Below, piece after piece: positions 26,933 through 35,365 of a stretch of DNA of 64,000 nucleotides (positions are counted from its first letter, which is position 1; every line of letters starts with the position of its first letter). A program made the translations under genes and the position numbers. The stretch comes from Halarchaeum rubridurum (GTDB taxonomy: Archaea; Halobacteriota; Halobacteria; Halobacteriales; Halobacteriaceae): the NCBI RefSeq assembly GCF_014647115.1, contig NZ_BMOO01000001.1, forward strand, positions 518,919-582,918. The letters run 5' to 3'. The notes beneath the pieces are model-generated. The model saw only the letters and a list, made by a program, of their open reading frames with translations. It searched no databases and was not told the origin of the DNA.

Positions 26933-27054
26933 GTGGCGTGGCTCGTTCGGAGGTGAGGGTTCCGACGACTAAAGTCGGGAGGGTCACCGGCGGACCGAGC
27001 GCCCCCGGTGGGGAACCAACGGGCCCAAGCCGCGGGCCCGCGTAGGGATGCGCG

Positions 27055-28311
27055 ATGGACGTACAGTTCCTCGGCGGGGCGGACGCCATCGGTCGCAGCG
27101 CCCTGCTGGTGAACGATTCGCTCCTCATCGACTACGGCCTCGACGGCGGGACGCCGGTCAGGACGCCGCCGGACGTCGAACCGGACGCCGTCGTCGTCTC
27201 GCACGCGCACCTCGACCACGTCGGCGCGGTGCCGAGCCTCCTGAAGGGGGGTCGTCGGCCGCCGGTCCACTGGACGCCGCCGACGCGCGAGCTCGCCGAC
27301 CTCCTCGCCCGCGACACCCTCAAACTGCGGGCGGAGCGCTACGACCGGCCGTTCACCCGCGCGGAGATCGGCGCGCTCGGCGAGGTCTCGAACGTGCACG
27401 GCTACGGCGAGTCGTTCGAGGCGGCGGGACACACGGTCACGTTCTACGACGCCGGCCACATCCCCGGGAGCGCGCACGTCCTCGTCGACGAATCGGGACG
27501 GCGCTCCACGGGCGACGAGGGCGACACCCGGCTGCTCTACACCGGGGACTTCCACACCGCGGACCAGCGGCTCCTCACGGGGTCGACGGCGCGCCCGGAC
27601 GCCGACGTCGTCGTCTGCGAGAGCACGTACGCGGACGTGAGCCGGGGGAAGAGAGCGGAGACGGAGCGGCGCTTCGCGCGTGCGCTGCGCGAGACGGTCC
27701 ACCGCGGCGGGACCGTCGTCGTCCCCGCGTTCGCCGTCGGGCGCACGCAGGAGGCGATGCTCGTCTGCGACGCGTCCGACATCGACTGCTACGTCGACGG
27801 GATGGGCGTCGAGGTGGCGAGGCGGCTCCGGCGCGTCGACGACTACCTCCGCGATTCCGCGGCGTACCGCGCGGCGATGGGGAACGCCCGGTTCGTGACC
27901 GGCGGGCGCGGGCAGAAGAGACGCATCGCCCGACAGAACACGGTGATCGTCACGACGTCGGGGATGCTCACGGGCGGCCCGGCGATGACGTACGTCCCCG
28001 AGATACGGGGGAGCCCGACGAACCTCGTCGCGTTCGTCGGCCACCAGGTCGCGGGGACGCCGGGACGGGACCTCCTCGAACGCGGCCGGGCGACCTTCGA
28101 CGGTCGCACCCTGCCGGTCGCGGCGCGGACGGAGGCGTTCGACTTCTCCGCGCACGCGGACCGCGACGGCCTCCGCTCGTTCCTCGACGACTACCGCGAC
28201 GCGCGCGTCTTCGCGGTGCACGGCGACGCGACCGAGCGGTTCGCCGCCGACCTCCGCGCCGACGGCTACGACGCGACGGCCCCGACGGCCGGCGAGACGC
28301 ACACCGTCTGA
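27055..28311 (+). CDS. Beta-CASP metallo-beta-lactamase-fold nuclease
   Basis: The 418-residue protein has the metallo-beta-lactamase metal motif HAHLDH, 'DAGHIPGSAH' (motif 3) and 'YTGDFHTAD' (motif 4). The beta-CASP motifs follow: 'VPAFAVGRTQEAML' (A region), 'TTSGMLTGGP' (B) and 'FDFSAHADR' (C). This is the architecture of archaeal RNase J / CPSF-like enzymes that cut or degrade RNA. There is no KH domain at the N-terminus, so it is not the aCPSF1 type. It is divergent from the second acs gene. Confidence 0.88.
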   Translation: MDVQFLGGADAIGRSALLVNDSLLIDYGLDGGTPVRTPPDVEPDAVVVSHAHLDHVGAVPSLLKGGRRPPVHWTPPTRELADLLARDTLKLRAERYDRPFTRAEIGALGEVSNVHGYGESFEAAGHTVTFYDAGHIPGSAHVLVDESGRRSTGDEGDTRLLYTGDFHTADQRLLTGSTARPDADVVVCESTYADVSRGKRAETERRFARALRETVHRGGTVVVPAFAVGRTQEAMLVCDASDIDCYVDGMGVEVARRLRRVDDYLRDSAAYRAAMGNARFVTGGRGQKRRIARQNTVIVTTSGMLTGGPAMTYVPEIRGSPTNLVAFVGHQVAGTPGRDLLERGRATFDGRTLPVAARTEAFDFSAHADRDGLRSFLDDYRDARVFAVHGDATERFAADLRADGYDATAPTAGETHTV

Positions 28312-28332
28312 GGTCGTTTCACCGGGAACCGA

Positions 28333-28370
28333 CAAGAAGAACTTCTTGCCGGTATCGGGTCCGATACCGG
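28333..28370. promoter_or_regulatory. Two adjacent perfect palindromes
   Basis: Inverted repeat 1 is caagaag-aa-cttcttg (28333-28348). Inverted repeat 2 follows directly, ccggtatcgg-gt-ccgataccgg (28349-28370), with 10-bp arms. They lie 22 bases after the beta-CASP gene. They may be a terminator or operators; the two-base loops favour protein-binding DNA palindromes. Confidence 0.6.
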
Positions 28371-28521
28371 AATCGTCACTCTGCGAGGCCGCACGCTCCC
28401 ACCGCCGTGTGCACCGAAGACGTCGATACGGCCGTTCGAGCGCGAATCCGGTCGTGTCGCCGAAAGGGGCGAAATACGCCACTACCCGGAAGCAAAGGCG
28501 GGTAGTGCGCCCGGGAGCGTG

Positions 28522-28529
28522 CTTATACC
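28522..28529 (+). promoter_or_regulatory. TATA box of the micro-protein gene
   Basis: The sequence cttatacc is centred 28 bases before the ATG at 28554, predicting a transcript start at or just before the start codon. Confidence 0.6.
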
Positions 28530-28553
28530 GGTGTAGGTCGTACGAAAGGGCAC

Positions 28554-28673
28554 ATGGCAGAGACACAGACCGACGCCGGCCGCGACGGAGACGACCATCT
28601 CGACGACGTCGAGCCGGGGGCGGGGTGCACCGAAATTTGGGAGCACCTCAGCGAACGCCGCGCCGAGGAGTAG
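28554..28673 (+). CDS. 39-residue micro-protein
   Basis: A short gene starts at ATG 28554 and ends at TAG 28671-28673. The peptide is acidic in the first half and ends 'GAGCTEIWEHLSERRAEE', a motif I believe recurs in haloarchaeal small proteins (a recollection, not a search). It has one cysteine and no membrane segment. A well-placed TATA box upstream and another TATA box starting four bases after its stop show it is a separate unit just before the ParB-like gene. Function is unknown. Confidence 0.65.
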   Translation: MAETQTDAGRDGDDHLDDVEPGAGCTEIWEHLSERRAEE

Positions 28674-28676
28674 AGC

Positions 28677-28683
28677 TTTATAT
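28677..28683 (+). promoter_or_regulatory. TATA box of the ParB-like/RHH gene
   Basis: The sequence tttatat is centred 25 bases before the ATG at 28705. This is one of the best TATA boxes in the window and predicts a leaderless transcript. Confidence 0.65.
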
Positions 28684-28704
28684 CGGCCACGTTCTAGCAA
28701 ACGT

Positions 28705-29364
28705 ATGAGCGACGGGTCAGACATCCCGCCGACGGACCGCGAATCGCCGGTCGGGCGACCCGTCATCCGCGGCGACGAGCGCGTCGCCGGTGAGCGCGCG
28801 GAGGAAGCCGTCGAGTTCGACCCGAGCGACCCCGAGAGCGTCGCCGACGCCGCCGAGACGGTCGCGTCGTTCGCACGCGGCGACCTCGGCGACGACCGCT
28901 TCTACATGCTCCGCGGGGCGGCGGCCTGCGCCGCACTCGTCCGCGCGGAGGGTTCCTACAAGGCCGCGGCCGAGCGCGCCGGCGACGGCGTCACCGTCTC
29001 GTTCATCCGCAAGTGGGCGCGCGTCCACGACCTCCCGCGGCCCGTCCGCCGGCACGTCGCCGTCGGCCACATCGCGCCGACCGCCGCGAAGCACATCGCG
29101 CGCGTCGGCGGCGAAGCCCGCTATCAGCTCGCGTTCGCCGCCATCGACAACGACCTCACCGTCCGCGAGGTGCGCGCCATCGCCAGCGAGGTGAACGACG
29201 GACGACCCATCGAGGAGGCGCTACGCGAACGCGGCGTCACACCCGGCGAACTCACCGTCTCGCTCCCGCTCGACACCTACCGAGAGCTCAGACGTCGGGC
29301 GGCCGTCGAGGACGTAACCCCCGGGAGCGTCGTGACCGACGCCCTCGAATCGTACCTCGAATGA
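28705..29364 (+). CDS. DNA-binding protein with ParB-like HTH and C-terminal ribbon-helix-helix
   Basis: The 219-residue product has an acidic N-terminus. The middle (about residues 70-165) reads like a ParB/KorB helix-turn-helix ('SYKAAAERAGDGVTVSFIRKW', then 'HIAPTAAKHIARV' and 'AIDNDLTVREVRAIASEV'). The C-terminus looks like a ribbon-helix-helix ('LTVSLPLDTYRELRRRAAVED...'). No ParB nuclease/CTPase domain is present. It may be the family annotated DUF7119, not verified. I infer a chromosomal DNA-binding regulator rather than a partition protein, as no parA adjoins it. Confidence 0.75.
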   Translation: MSDGSDIPPTDRESPVGRPVIRGDERVAGERAEEAVEFDPSDPESVADAAETVASFARGDLGDDRFYMLRGAAACAALVRAEGSYKAAAERAGDGVTVSFIRKWARVHDLPRPVRRHVAVGHIAPTAAKHIARVGGEARYQLAFAAIDNDLTVREVRAIASEVNDGRPIEEALRERGVTPGELTVSLPLDTYRELRRRAAVEDVTPGSVVTDALESYLE

Positions 29365-29376
29365 GCGGATGGTAAA

Positions 29377-29384
29377 CGTTTAAC
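29377..29384 (+). promoter_or_regulatory. TATA box of tRNA-Lys
   Basis: The sequence cgtttaac is centred 29 bases before the first base of the mature tRNA, so transcription probably starts 2-3 bases upstream of it. Confidence 0.5.
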
Positions 29385-29409
29385 GCCGCGACCCCCACGT
29401 ACCCGTTGA

Positions 29410-29483
<74 letters not shown>

Positions 29484-29574
29484 CTCTCAACGCTCTCTCG
29501 ATCCACGAGCGGTGCGACCGCGCCGTCGAACGCATCCGGTAGCGTTAGGGGCGACGACGCAGAAAGGGACGGCT

Positions 29575-29787
29575 ATGGCAGGAACTCTCGCCGGCTACGA
29601 CCCGTTCGATGCGCTCGGCACCGTCCTGGGCGTCTACCTCGCGCTCGCCGCGCTCGCGACCCTCGTCGGAATGCCGTGGCAGTACACCGGCGGCGCGGGC
29701 GTGATGGTCCTCCAGGTCGTCGGCTGCGTGCTCACGTTCCTCGTCGGCGCCGCGCTCCTCGGCCTCGTCTACCGCGTCGGTCGATGA
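29575..29787 (+). CDS. Small two-helix membrane protein
   Basis: The 70-residue product starts at ATG 29575 and has two hydrophobic helices (about 13-31 and 43-66). Its stop overlaps the glutaredoxin start (ATGA), so the two are translationally coupled. No function is recognisable. In the 91 bases between the tRNA and this gene I see nothing else of note. Confidence 0.65.
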   Translation: MAGTLAGYDPFDALGTVLGVYLALAALATLVGMPWQYTGGAGVMVLQVVGCVLTFLVGAALLGLVYRVGR

Positions 29788-30035
29788 GCGTCGCCATCAC
29801 CGTGTACAGACGCGAGGAGTGCCACCTCTGCGACGAAGCCGAACGAACCATCGACGACGTCGTCGACGACCTCGACGTCCCGGTGAACGTGACCACACGC
29901 GACGTCGACGCCGACCCCGAGCTCGAAGCCGAGTACGGCGAACGCGTCCCGTACGTGGAAGTGGAGGGCGGCGTCACGTTCGAACACCGCGTCGAGGCGT
30001 CGCGCCTGCGGCGCGCGATTATGGACGCGGCGTAA
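29784..30035 (+). CDS. Glutaredoxin-like protein
   Basis: The 83-residue protein begins MSVAITVYRREECHLC and has the CHLC (CxxC) redox motif at residues 13-16 and the cis-Pro site 'ERVPYVEVEG' near residue 55. This is the thioredoxin-fold pattern of short glutaredoxins (DUF836/NrdH-like). It presumably reduces disulfides in the cytosol; the electron donor is unknown. It is coupled to the small membrane protein by a 4-base overlap. Confidence 0.85.
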   Translation: MSVAITVYRREECHLCDEAERTIDDVVDDLDVPVNVTTRDVDADPELEAEYGERVPYVEVEGGVTFEHRVEASRLRRAIMDAA

Positions 30036-30047
30036 CCGACTCGACCG

Positions 30048-30245
30048 TCAGTCGCCGGCGTCGGCCTCGACGTCCGGCTCGACGAACACCGTCGCGACAC
30101 CCAAGCAGAGGCCGAAGAGCCCGCAGACGATTCTGAGCGGGCCGTGGAGCGTCCCCGGAACGAGCGCGACGGTCACCAGCACGAGCCCGAGGAGCTTCGT
30201 CACCCTATCGAGGAAACGATAGCGCCGCGGCGAGAGCGAAGGCAT
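30048..30245 (-). CDS. Small membrane protein at the end of the Rieske/cytochrome b operon
   Basis: The 65-residue product begins MPSLSPRRYRFLDRV and has two hydrophobic stretches (about 16-31 and 37-54) with an acidic tail. It lies 28 bases downstream of the cytochrome b gene in the same direction. It may be an accessory subunit of the bc-type complex. No motif for haem or metal binding is visible. Confidence 0.6.
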   Translation of the reverse strand: MPSLSPRRYRFLDRVTKLLGLVLVTVALVPGTLHGPLRIVCGLFGLCLGVATVFVEPDVEADAGD

Positions 30246-30273
30246 CGGAAGAAGTGAAGGGAATGAACGTTGG

Positions 30274-31677
30274 TCAGTCGTCGGAGACGGCGGTGTTCGC
30301 CGTGTCGGAGTCGTCGTCGGTCGGGGCGGCGTCCGAATTGCGCTCACGGCGTTCGACCCCGCGCTTGAGCACGAGGTAAGTGATGACGCCCCAGACGATG
30401 GGGACGAGTATCGTGAGGTAGAGCAGGTAGCTCGTCACCTCACCGGTCGGGATGCCCGTAACCTCGGCGACCGTCCCGTTCATCGCGGCGATGGAGAGCA
30501 CGATGACGAAGACTATCGAGGCGACGCCGACGGCGGTCTGGACCGGGCGCTTGATCGGGTCGGCCGTGAAGTGGGCCGCGTCCGACTCGTAGTCGAGGAA
30601 CGGCCAGAGCACGAGGACGCCGCCGATGACGCCGGGGAGGAGCACGCCGCCGACGAACTCGGCGAGCGGCACGAAGTCGGGGATTATCTTCAGGAGCCCG
30701 AACACCCACATGAAGTACCAGTCAGGTGCGACCCCGGCCGGCGTGCTGAACGGGTCGTTGGGACCCCAGACGGGGAGGCGCTGGACGGGGAAGAGCCCCG
30801 CGAGCAGCGAGAGGACGGCGAACGTCGAGAGGAAGACGATGAGCATCACCGCCGCCTGGTTCGGGAGGAGCGGGACGCCGGTGACGAGGCCCTCGTTGGA
30901 CGCATCGACGTCCGCCTCGGCGTCACGCCCGCTCTCCTGGTCCGTGTGCTTCTGACGGATGAGCAGGAACATGTGGACGGCGATGAGGCCGCCGATGACG
31001 AGCGGGATGAGGAAGGTGTGGTAGAAGAACATCCGCGGGAGGATGGCGCCCGCGTTGTCCGGCCACAGCCCGCCGAAGACGATCTTCGTCAGCGTCTCGC
31101 CGATGACGGGGATGGAGCCCGCGAGGTTGAACCCGATCCCGGTCGCCGTCGAACCGTACTCGTCGAAGGGGAGCGCGTACCCCATGAAGCCCTCGATGAG
31201 GCCGAGGAACAGCAGTGTCGACCCGACGACCCAGTTGAGCTCGCGCGGATTGCGGTACGCGCCGCTGAAGAAGACGCGGAACATGTGGAGGCCCATCGCG
31301 GCGATGAAGAGGTACGCCCCCCAGTGATGGACCATCCGGATGAACATCCCCATCGGGACGTCGTAGGTGATCCGCATGACGGACGCGAACGCCACCGGCA
31401 CCGAGGTGCCGGCGTAGTTCGCGACGATGCCCTGGTAGGTCGTGTCGGCGGCACCCGGGCGGTAGAGCAGGCCGAGGAACGTCCCGGTGAGGACGAGGAA
31501 GACGAAGCTGAACAGCGTGACTTCGCCGAGGAGGAAGGACGCGTAGCGGTCCTCCGGGAACGCCTTCCCGAGGAACTCGTCGTCGAGGTCGAGGCGGTCG
31601 TCGAGCCAGCGGTAGACGCGACTCCCGTCGTACTGCTGGGCGTCCTCGCTCTCGTCGGATTCGGTGATCGTACTCAT
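30274..31677 (-). CDS. Cytochrome b of a Rieske/cytochrome b complex
   Basis: The 467-residue membrane protein combines the cytochrome b6-like half and the subunit-IV-like half. Haem-ligand histidines are seen in 'MVHHWGAYLFIAAMGLHMFRVF' and 'FYHTFLIPLVIGGLIAVHMFL', spaced as for two b haems. The quinol-site PEWY motif appears as PDWY ('GVAPDWYFMWVFG'). It oxidises (mena)quinol and passes electrons to the Rieske protein encoded just upstream. The terminal acceptor is probably the halocyanin gene opposite. Confidence 0.94.
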   Translation of the reverse strand: MSTITESDESEDAQQYDGSRVYRWLDDRLDLDDEFLGKAFPEDRYASFLLGEVTLFSFVFLVLTGTFLGLLYRPGAADTTYQGIVANYAGTSVPVAFASVMRITYDVPMGMFIRMVHHWGAYLFIAAMGLHMFRVFFSGAYRNPRELNWVVGSTLLFLGLIEGFMGYALPFDEYGSTATGIGFNLAGSIPVIGETLTKIVFGGLWPDNAGAILPRMFFYHTFLIPLVIGGLIAVHMFLLIRQKHTDQESGRDAEADVDASNEGLVTGVPLLPNQAAVMLIVFLSTFAVLSLLAGLFPVQRLPVWGPNDPFSTPAGVAPDWYFMWVFGLLKIIPDFVPLAEFVGGVLLPGVIGGVLVLWPFLDYESDAAHFTADPIKRPVQTAVGVASIVFVIVLSIAAMNGTVAEVTGIPTGEVTSYLLYLTILVPIVWGVITYLVLKRGVERRERNSDAAPTDDDSDTANTAVSDD

Positions 31678-31680
31678 CGG

Positions 31681-32352
31681 TTACTCACCGGCCCCGATGT
31701 GGGCCTCGAACGGACCCGTGGCGATTATCAGTTGCTCTCCGTCCTCGGCGACCCCGACGGGCAGCTGGGGGAGCGGCCGGGGTGCGGGGCCGCTGACGAC
31801 CTCCGCACCCGAGAGCGGGTTGAACTGGCTCTGGTGGCACGGGCAGAGGAAGTCCCGGTCGTTCGGCCCCGTCCGCTGGGAGACCGTACAGCCGGCGTGC
31901 GTGCAGACCGCGGAGTACGCCGAGTACCCCTGGGCGGTCCCGTCGAGCATCGTCGGCTCGCTGTAGTCGCCCTCGGAGAACCGGACGAGGAGCGTCGTGG
32001 CGACCGGCACTTGGAGCGCGCCGCCGCCCTCCTTCTCGGGGAAGACGGTCATGCTCTCGCCGCTCCCCTGCTCGATGGCGTCGACGGTGAGGGGGTTGCC
32101 CTCGCCGTCGACGACGCGCGTACCCTGCGTGTAGAGCGTCTGGTAGTTGTAGTCGGGGCCGCCGGAGAGCGCGGACTCGTCGAGGCCGTAGAGGCCGGTG
32201 ACGGCGAAGCTCCCGATTGCGGCCGCACCGCCGAGCGCCGCGAAGAACTTGGCGGCGTTCCGCCGGGTCGACTGGAGGCGGTCCTCCTCGTAGTCGACCT
32301 CGGACTGTGCCTGGGCGTCGGTGTCGGCGTCGGTGTCGTCGTTCGTGGACAT
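31681..32352 (-). CDS. Rieske iron-sulfur protein
   Basis: The 223-residue protein has the Rieske cluster boxes CTHAGC (Cys150, His152, Cys155) and CPCH (Cys170, Cys172, His173). Cys150/His152/Cys170/His173 would bind the 2Fe-2S cluster and Cys155-Cys172 form the disulfide. The N-terminus holds a twin-arginine motif (STRRNAAKFF, residues 28-37) and an uncleaved hydrophobic anchor, so the protein is exported folded by Tat. It lies three bases before the cytochrome b gene. Confidence 0.95.
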   Translation of the reverse strand: MSTNDDTDADTDAQAQSEVDYEEDRLQSTRRNAAKFFAALGGAAAIGSFAVTGLYGLDESALSGGPDYNYQTLYTQGTRVVDGEGNPLTVDAIEQGSGESMTVFPEKEGGGALQVPVATTLLVRFSEGDYSEPTMLDGTAQGYSAYSAVCTHAGCTVSQRTGPNDRDFLCPCHQSQFNPLSGAEVVSGPAPRPLPQLPVGVAEDGEQLIIATGPFEAHIGAGE

Positions 32353-32354
32353 AG

Positions 32355-32936
32355 TCAGTGGTCGCGTTCCTCCGCGACCTCGATGGTCGGCATGAAGTGC
32401 GTGTAGTACATCAGGACGGTCTCGGAGAGGGAGAGCGCGAGAATCGCACCGTAGAACCCGAGGAACTGGTTCCGGGAGAGCCCCATGACCTCGCCGGCGA
32501 ACAGCACGGCGAAGACGGCGCTCAGGAACGTGAACAGGCCCATGAGCCAGACGGCCCGGAGACTCGCGTCCGCGGGGTAGTAGGCGATTATCCGTCTGTG
32601 CGCGGTCTGGAGGAAGTTCGGCACGTAGGGGAGCGAATCACCCTGCTCGGGGAAGAGTGGCTCCGTCCGTCTCCCCACGTTGTGCGCGTATCGCACCTGC
32701 GCGTAGAGGAGTCCGACGAGCGCGAAGAGCGCGATCCAGGAGACGATGCCGGCCGCGTAGACCGAAATCTCCGTGGGCATCGTCACGAACTGTCCCGTCG
32801 GCGCGAGTGAGACGTCCTCCCCTGACTGTAGGGGAATCTCGTGGAAGCTATTCCCTCCGCTCGCAATCGCGATGCCCCACATCGGCATGAGCACGATGCC
32901 GATGAGCACCAGTATGATGGCCGTTTCGCGTCTCAT
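32355..32936 (-). CDS. Four-helix membrane protein of the Rieske/cytochrome b operon
   Basis: The 193-residue product begins MRRETAIILVLIGIV and has hydrophobic helices at about 5-25, 58-80, 125-150 and 155-178. No haem or metal motif is present. It overlaps the operon's 5' end, two bases before the Rieske gene, so it is probably a complex-specific subunit. Haloarchaeal DUF732x families occupy this position in other genomes, but I cannot choose among them. Confidence 0.8.
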   Translation of the reverse strand: MRRETAIILVLIGIVLMPMWGIAIASGGNSFHEIPLQSGEDVSLAPTGQFVTMPTEISVYAAGIVSWIALFALVGLLYAQVRYAHNVGRRTEPLFPEQGDSLPYVPNFLQTAHRRIIAYYPADASLRAVWLMGLFTFLSAVFAVLFAGEVMGLSRNQFLGFYGAILALSLSETVLMYYTHFMPTIEVAEERDH

Positions 32937-33105
32937 TGTTTGGGTTGGAAGTCCCGGCGCGCCAGCGGCGCTCGGTACTCGTCGCTACTTGGGTGTTACC
33001 CGGTTACGTACATCCTTGTTTCGGTTGTGCACCGGAAAAGCGCGAGGGGGGATCGAAACACACTCAATCCGGGACTGAGTACGATCGTGTACGGACGGCG
33101 TTGTC

Positions 33106-33795
33106 ATGAAACGGAGGCAGTTCATCACCAAGACAGGTGGCGCGGGGCTCGCCGCGAGCGGTATCGTCGGCTCCGTCGCCGCACAGGAGAGTGGCGGGGA
33201 CGATCCCCGGACGGGGTCGGGGACGGAGAGCGACCCGTACGTCGTCGAGATGCACACGGAGGGGTCGGAGTTCCTCTTCGACCCGGTCGGGCTCTACGTC
33301 GAGCCGGGCGACTACGTCCAGTGGGTCAACGCGAGCGGGAGCCACTCGACGACGTCGTACTCCTCGTCGAACCCGCAGGCGAGTACGGACCTCATCCCCG
33401 AGGACGCCGAGCCCTGGAACAGCGGCACCTTCGAGGAACAGGGCGCGACGTTCACCTACCAGTTCCAGGTCGCGGGGACGTACGACTACTACTGCATCCC
33501 GCACAAGACGCTCGGGATGATCGGTCGCGTGGTCTGTGGCGAACCCGGCGGTCCGGCAGCGGGCGAAGAACCCCCGGACTCCGTCGGGAGCGGCGTCCTC
33601 CCGGACTCCGAGACCATCGTTGAGGAGCTCGCGCTCGAATACCCCTACATCCCGGAGACCGGCGGGGGCCCCCTCCCGAGCCTCGCGCTCGGCGGCGCGG
33701 CGCTGTTCGGCCTCGGGAACGTCTACCTGCTGAGTCAGACGGACCGCTTCTCCGGGCGGTACAGCGAAGACACGACCGACGACACCGAAATCTAG
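33106..33795 (+). CDS. Halocyanin-like blue copper protein, membrane anchored
   Basis: The 229-residue protein has a Tat signal (MKRRQFITKTGG), a plastocyanin-like domain with type-1 copper ligands His80, Cys130, His133 and Met138 ('YYCIPHKTLGMIG'), and a C-terminal hydrophobic segment (about 190-208) followed by a short tail. It likely carries electrons outside the membrane from the Rieske/cytochrome b complex to an oxidase. It is divergent from that operon across a 169-base region, which suggests shared regulation. Confidence 0.92.
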   Translation: MKRRQFITKTGGAGLAASGIVGSVAAQESGGDDPRTGSGTESDPYVVEMHTEGSEFLFDPVGLYVEPGDYVQWVNASGSHSTTSYSSSNPQASTDLIPEDAEPWNSGTFEEQGATFTYQFQVAGTYDYYCIPHKTLGMIGRVVCGEPGGPAAGEEPPDSVGSGVLPDSETIVEELALEYPYIPETGGGPLPSLALGGAALFGLGNVYLLSQTDRFSGRYSEDTTDDTEI

Positions 33796-33796
33796 G

Positions 33797-35362
33797 TCAA
33801 CGCCGTCGCGGCGATTCGAGTTCGATGTCCGCCGCCTCGAGTCGCTCCTCGACTTCCGCGCGCTTCTCTTGGTGCTCCGCGAGGAACTCCTCCATGAGCG
33901 TCGCCGCCTGCTCCTTGCAGTCACCACAGAGGCGCTCGCCCTCGCGGCACTCCTCGTAGACGCGCTCGGCGAACTCGTCGTCGTCGGACGCGAGGAGGTA
34001 CGCGTAGAGTTCGTACACCGGGCAGTCATCGGGTTCGCCACCGAGTTCGCGCTGTTCCTCGGCGCTCGTCCGGCCGCCCGTGGTCGCCGCCTTCACCTTG
34101 TCGTACCCCTCCTCGGGGTCGTCGAGGAGGCTGATGTGGCTCGCGGGGATGCTCGAACTCATCTTCCCGCCGGTGAGCCCCGTCATGAAGCGGTGGTAGA
34201 TCGAGGAGGGCGGAACGAAACCGTAGCCGCCGTGGGCGACTTCGACCTCGCGGGCGAGGTCCTCGGCGGCGTCGCGGTCCATCTCGAAGCTGTCGACGTG
34301 GCCCTCGAAGACGCGTTTCTCGCCCGCCACGGCGTCGATGAGCGCCTCGAAGGCCTCATCGGTCGCGTTCCGGTCGAGGAAACGCACGCGCGGGCGGAGG
34401 GGCTCCTTGCCGGCGGCTTCGAGTTTTTCGACGACGCGGTCGCGGGCGTCCCCGTCGGCGTCGGTGAGGTCCGCGTCGGCGAGCCAGTCGGCGGCCGCGA
34501 CGCACCGCACGGGCTCGTCGGTGTCCGGGTCGCGGAGCGCGTCGTAGGCCCGCGCGAGGAGGGCGCGTTCGTCCTCGTCGTCGACCTCGAAGGACGCGAA
34601 CGCCTCCGTGACGCCGAAGTACCGCGTGCGGGCGGCGAGGTCGCGCGCGAAGCGGACGTGCGGGTCCTGGTCGGGCCCGACCGGCACCACGGTGGGTTTC
34701 GGCTCGTCGAGCTGGGGCGAGAGGATGTCCGCCATCTGGGTGACGACGGACTGCATGTGAGAGACGTCGGTCTCGCCGTCGAAGCCGTAGATGCCCTCGA
34801 ATTCGGAGAAGTTCGCCTCGATGCCGAGTTCGAAGGCGAGGTCCTGGACCTCGCGGTTCGTCGACTGGCGGTAGAGCGTCCCCGCTTCGGGGTCGAAGCC
34901 GAGCGCGAGGAGCGAGAGGAGATAGTCCTTCGTGTGCTCGTCTATCTCCGCCCACGAGAGGGCGCGCGCCGCGTGCGCTTCGAGGTCGGCGATGAGCGCG
35001 GTCGCGTCGCCGCCCTGCTCCTGGTGCCAGATTATCTCGTCGAAGACCATCTTGTGGCCGATGTGGGGGTCGCCGGTCGGCATGAAGCCGGAGAGCGCAG
35101 CGAACGGCTCGTCGTCGCGCATCGCCGCCAGGACGCGCCGATAGTCACGGTGGCCGAAGATTATCGCCCGCCGCATCAGGTAGTGCGGGGTCGGGACGTC
35201 GCCGAGGACGTCCTCGAAGGACTCGATGCCGAACTCCTCGAAGAGCTTGCGGTAGTCGGAGACGGTGGAGGAGCCCCACGGGTCGAGCGCGAGGTCGTCG
35301 GCACCGTCCGTCGTCTCCGTCCCGCCGTCCGTCGCGGCCGTGTCCGTGTGGTCTGCAGTCAT
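33797..35362 (-). CDS. trpS: Tryptophanyl-tRNA synthetase
   Basis: TrpRS charges tRNA-Trp. The 521-residue class I synthetase has HIGH in 'TGDPHIGHKMVFDE' and KMSSS in 'GGKMSSSIPASH'. A tail after about residue 450 is charged and helical. It starts three bases after the endA stop, and the pair forms an operon. This pairing makes biological sense because haloarchaeal tRNA-Trp carries the intron that EndA removes. Confidence 0.96.
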   Translation of the reverse strand: MTADHTDTAATDGGTETTDGADDLALDPWGSSTVSDYRKLFEEFGIESFEDVLGDVPTPHYLMRRAIIFGHRDYRRVLAAMRDDEPFAALSGFMPTGDPHIGHKMVFDEIIWHQEQGGDATALIADLEAHAARALSWAEIDEHTKDYLLSLLALGFDPEAGTLYRQSTNREVQDLAFELGIEANFSEFEGIYGFDGETDVSHMQSVVTQMADILSPQLDEPKPTVVPVGPDQDPHVRFARDLAARTRYFGVTEAFASFEVDDEDERALLARAYDALRDPDTDEPVRCVAAADWLADADLTDADGDARDRVVEKLEAAGKEPLRPRVRFLDRNATDEAFEALIDAVAGEKRVFEGHVDSFEMDRDAAEDLAREVEVAHGGYGFVPPSSIYHRFMTGLTGGKMSSSIPASHISLLDDPEEGYDKVKAATTGGRTSAEEQRELGGEPDDCPVYELYAYLLASDDDEFAERVYEECREGERLCGDCKEQAATLMEEFLAEHQEKRAEVEERLEAADIELESPRRR

Positions 35363-35365
35363 AAC

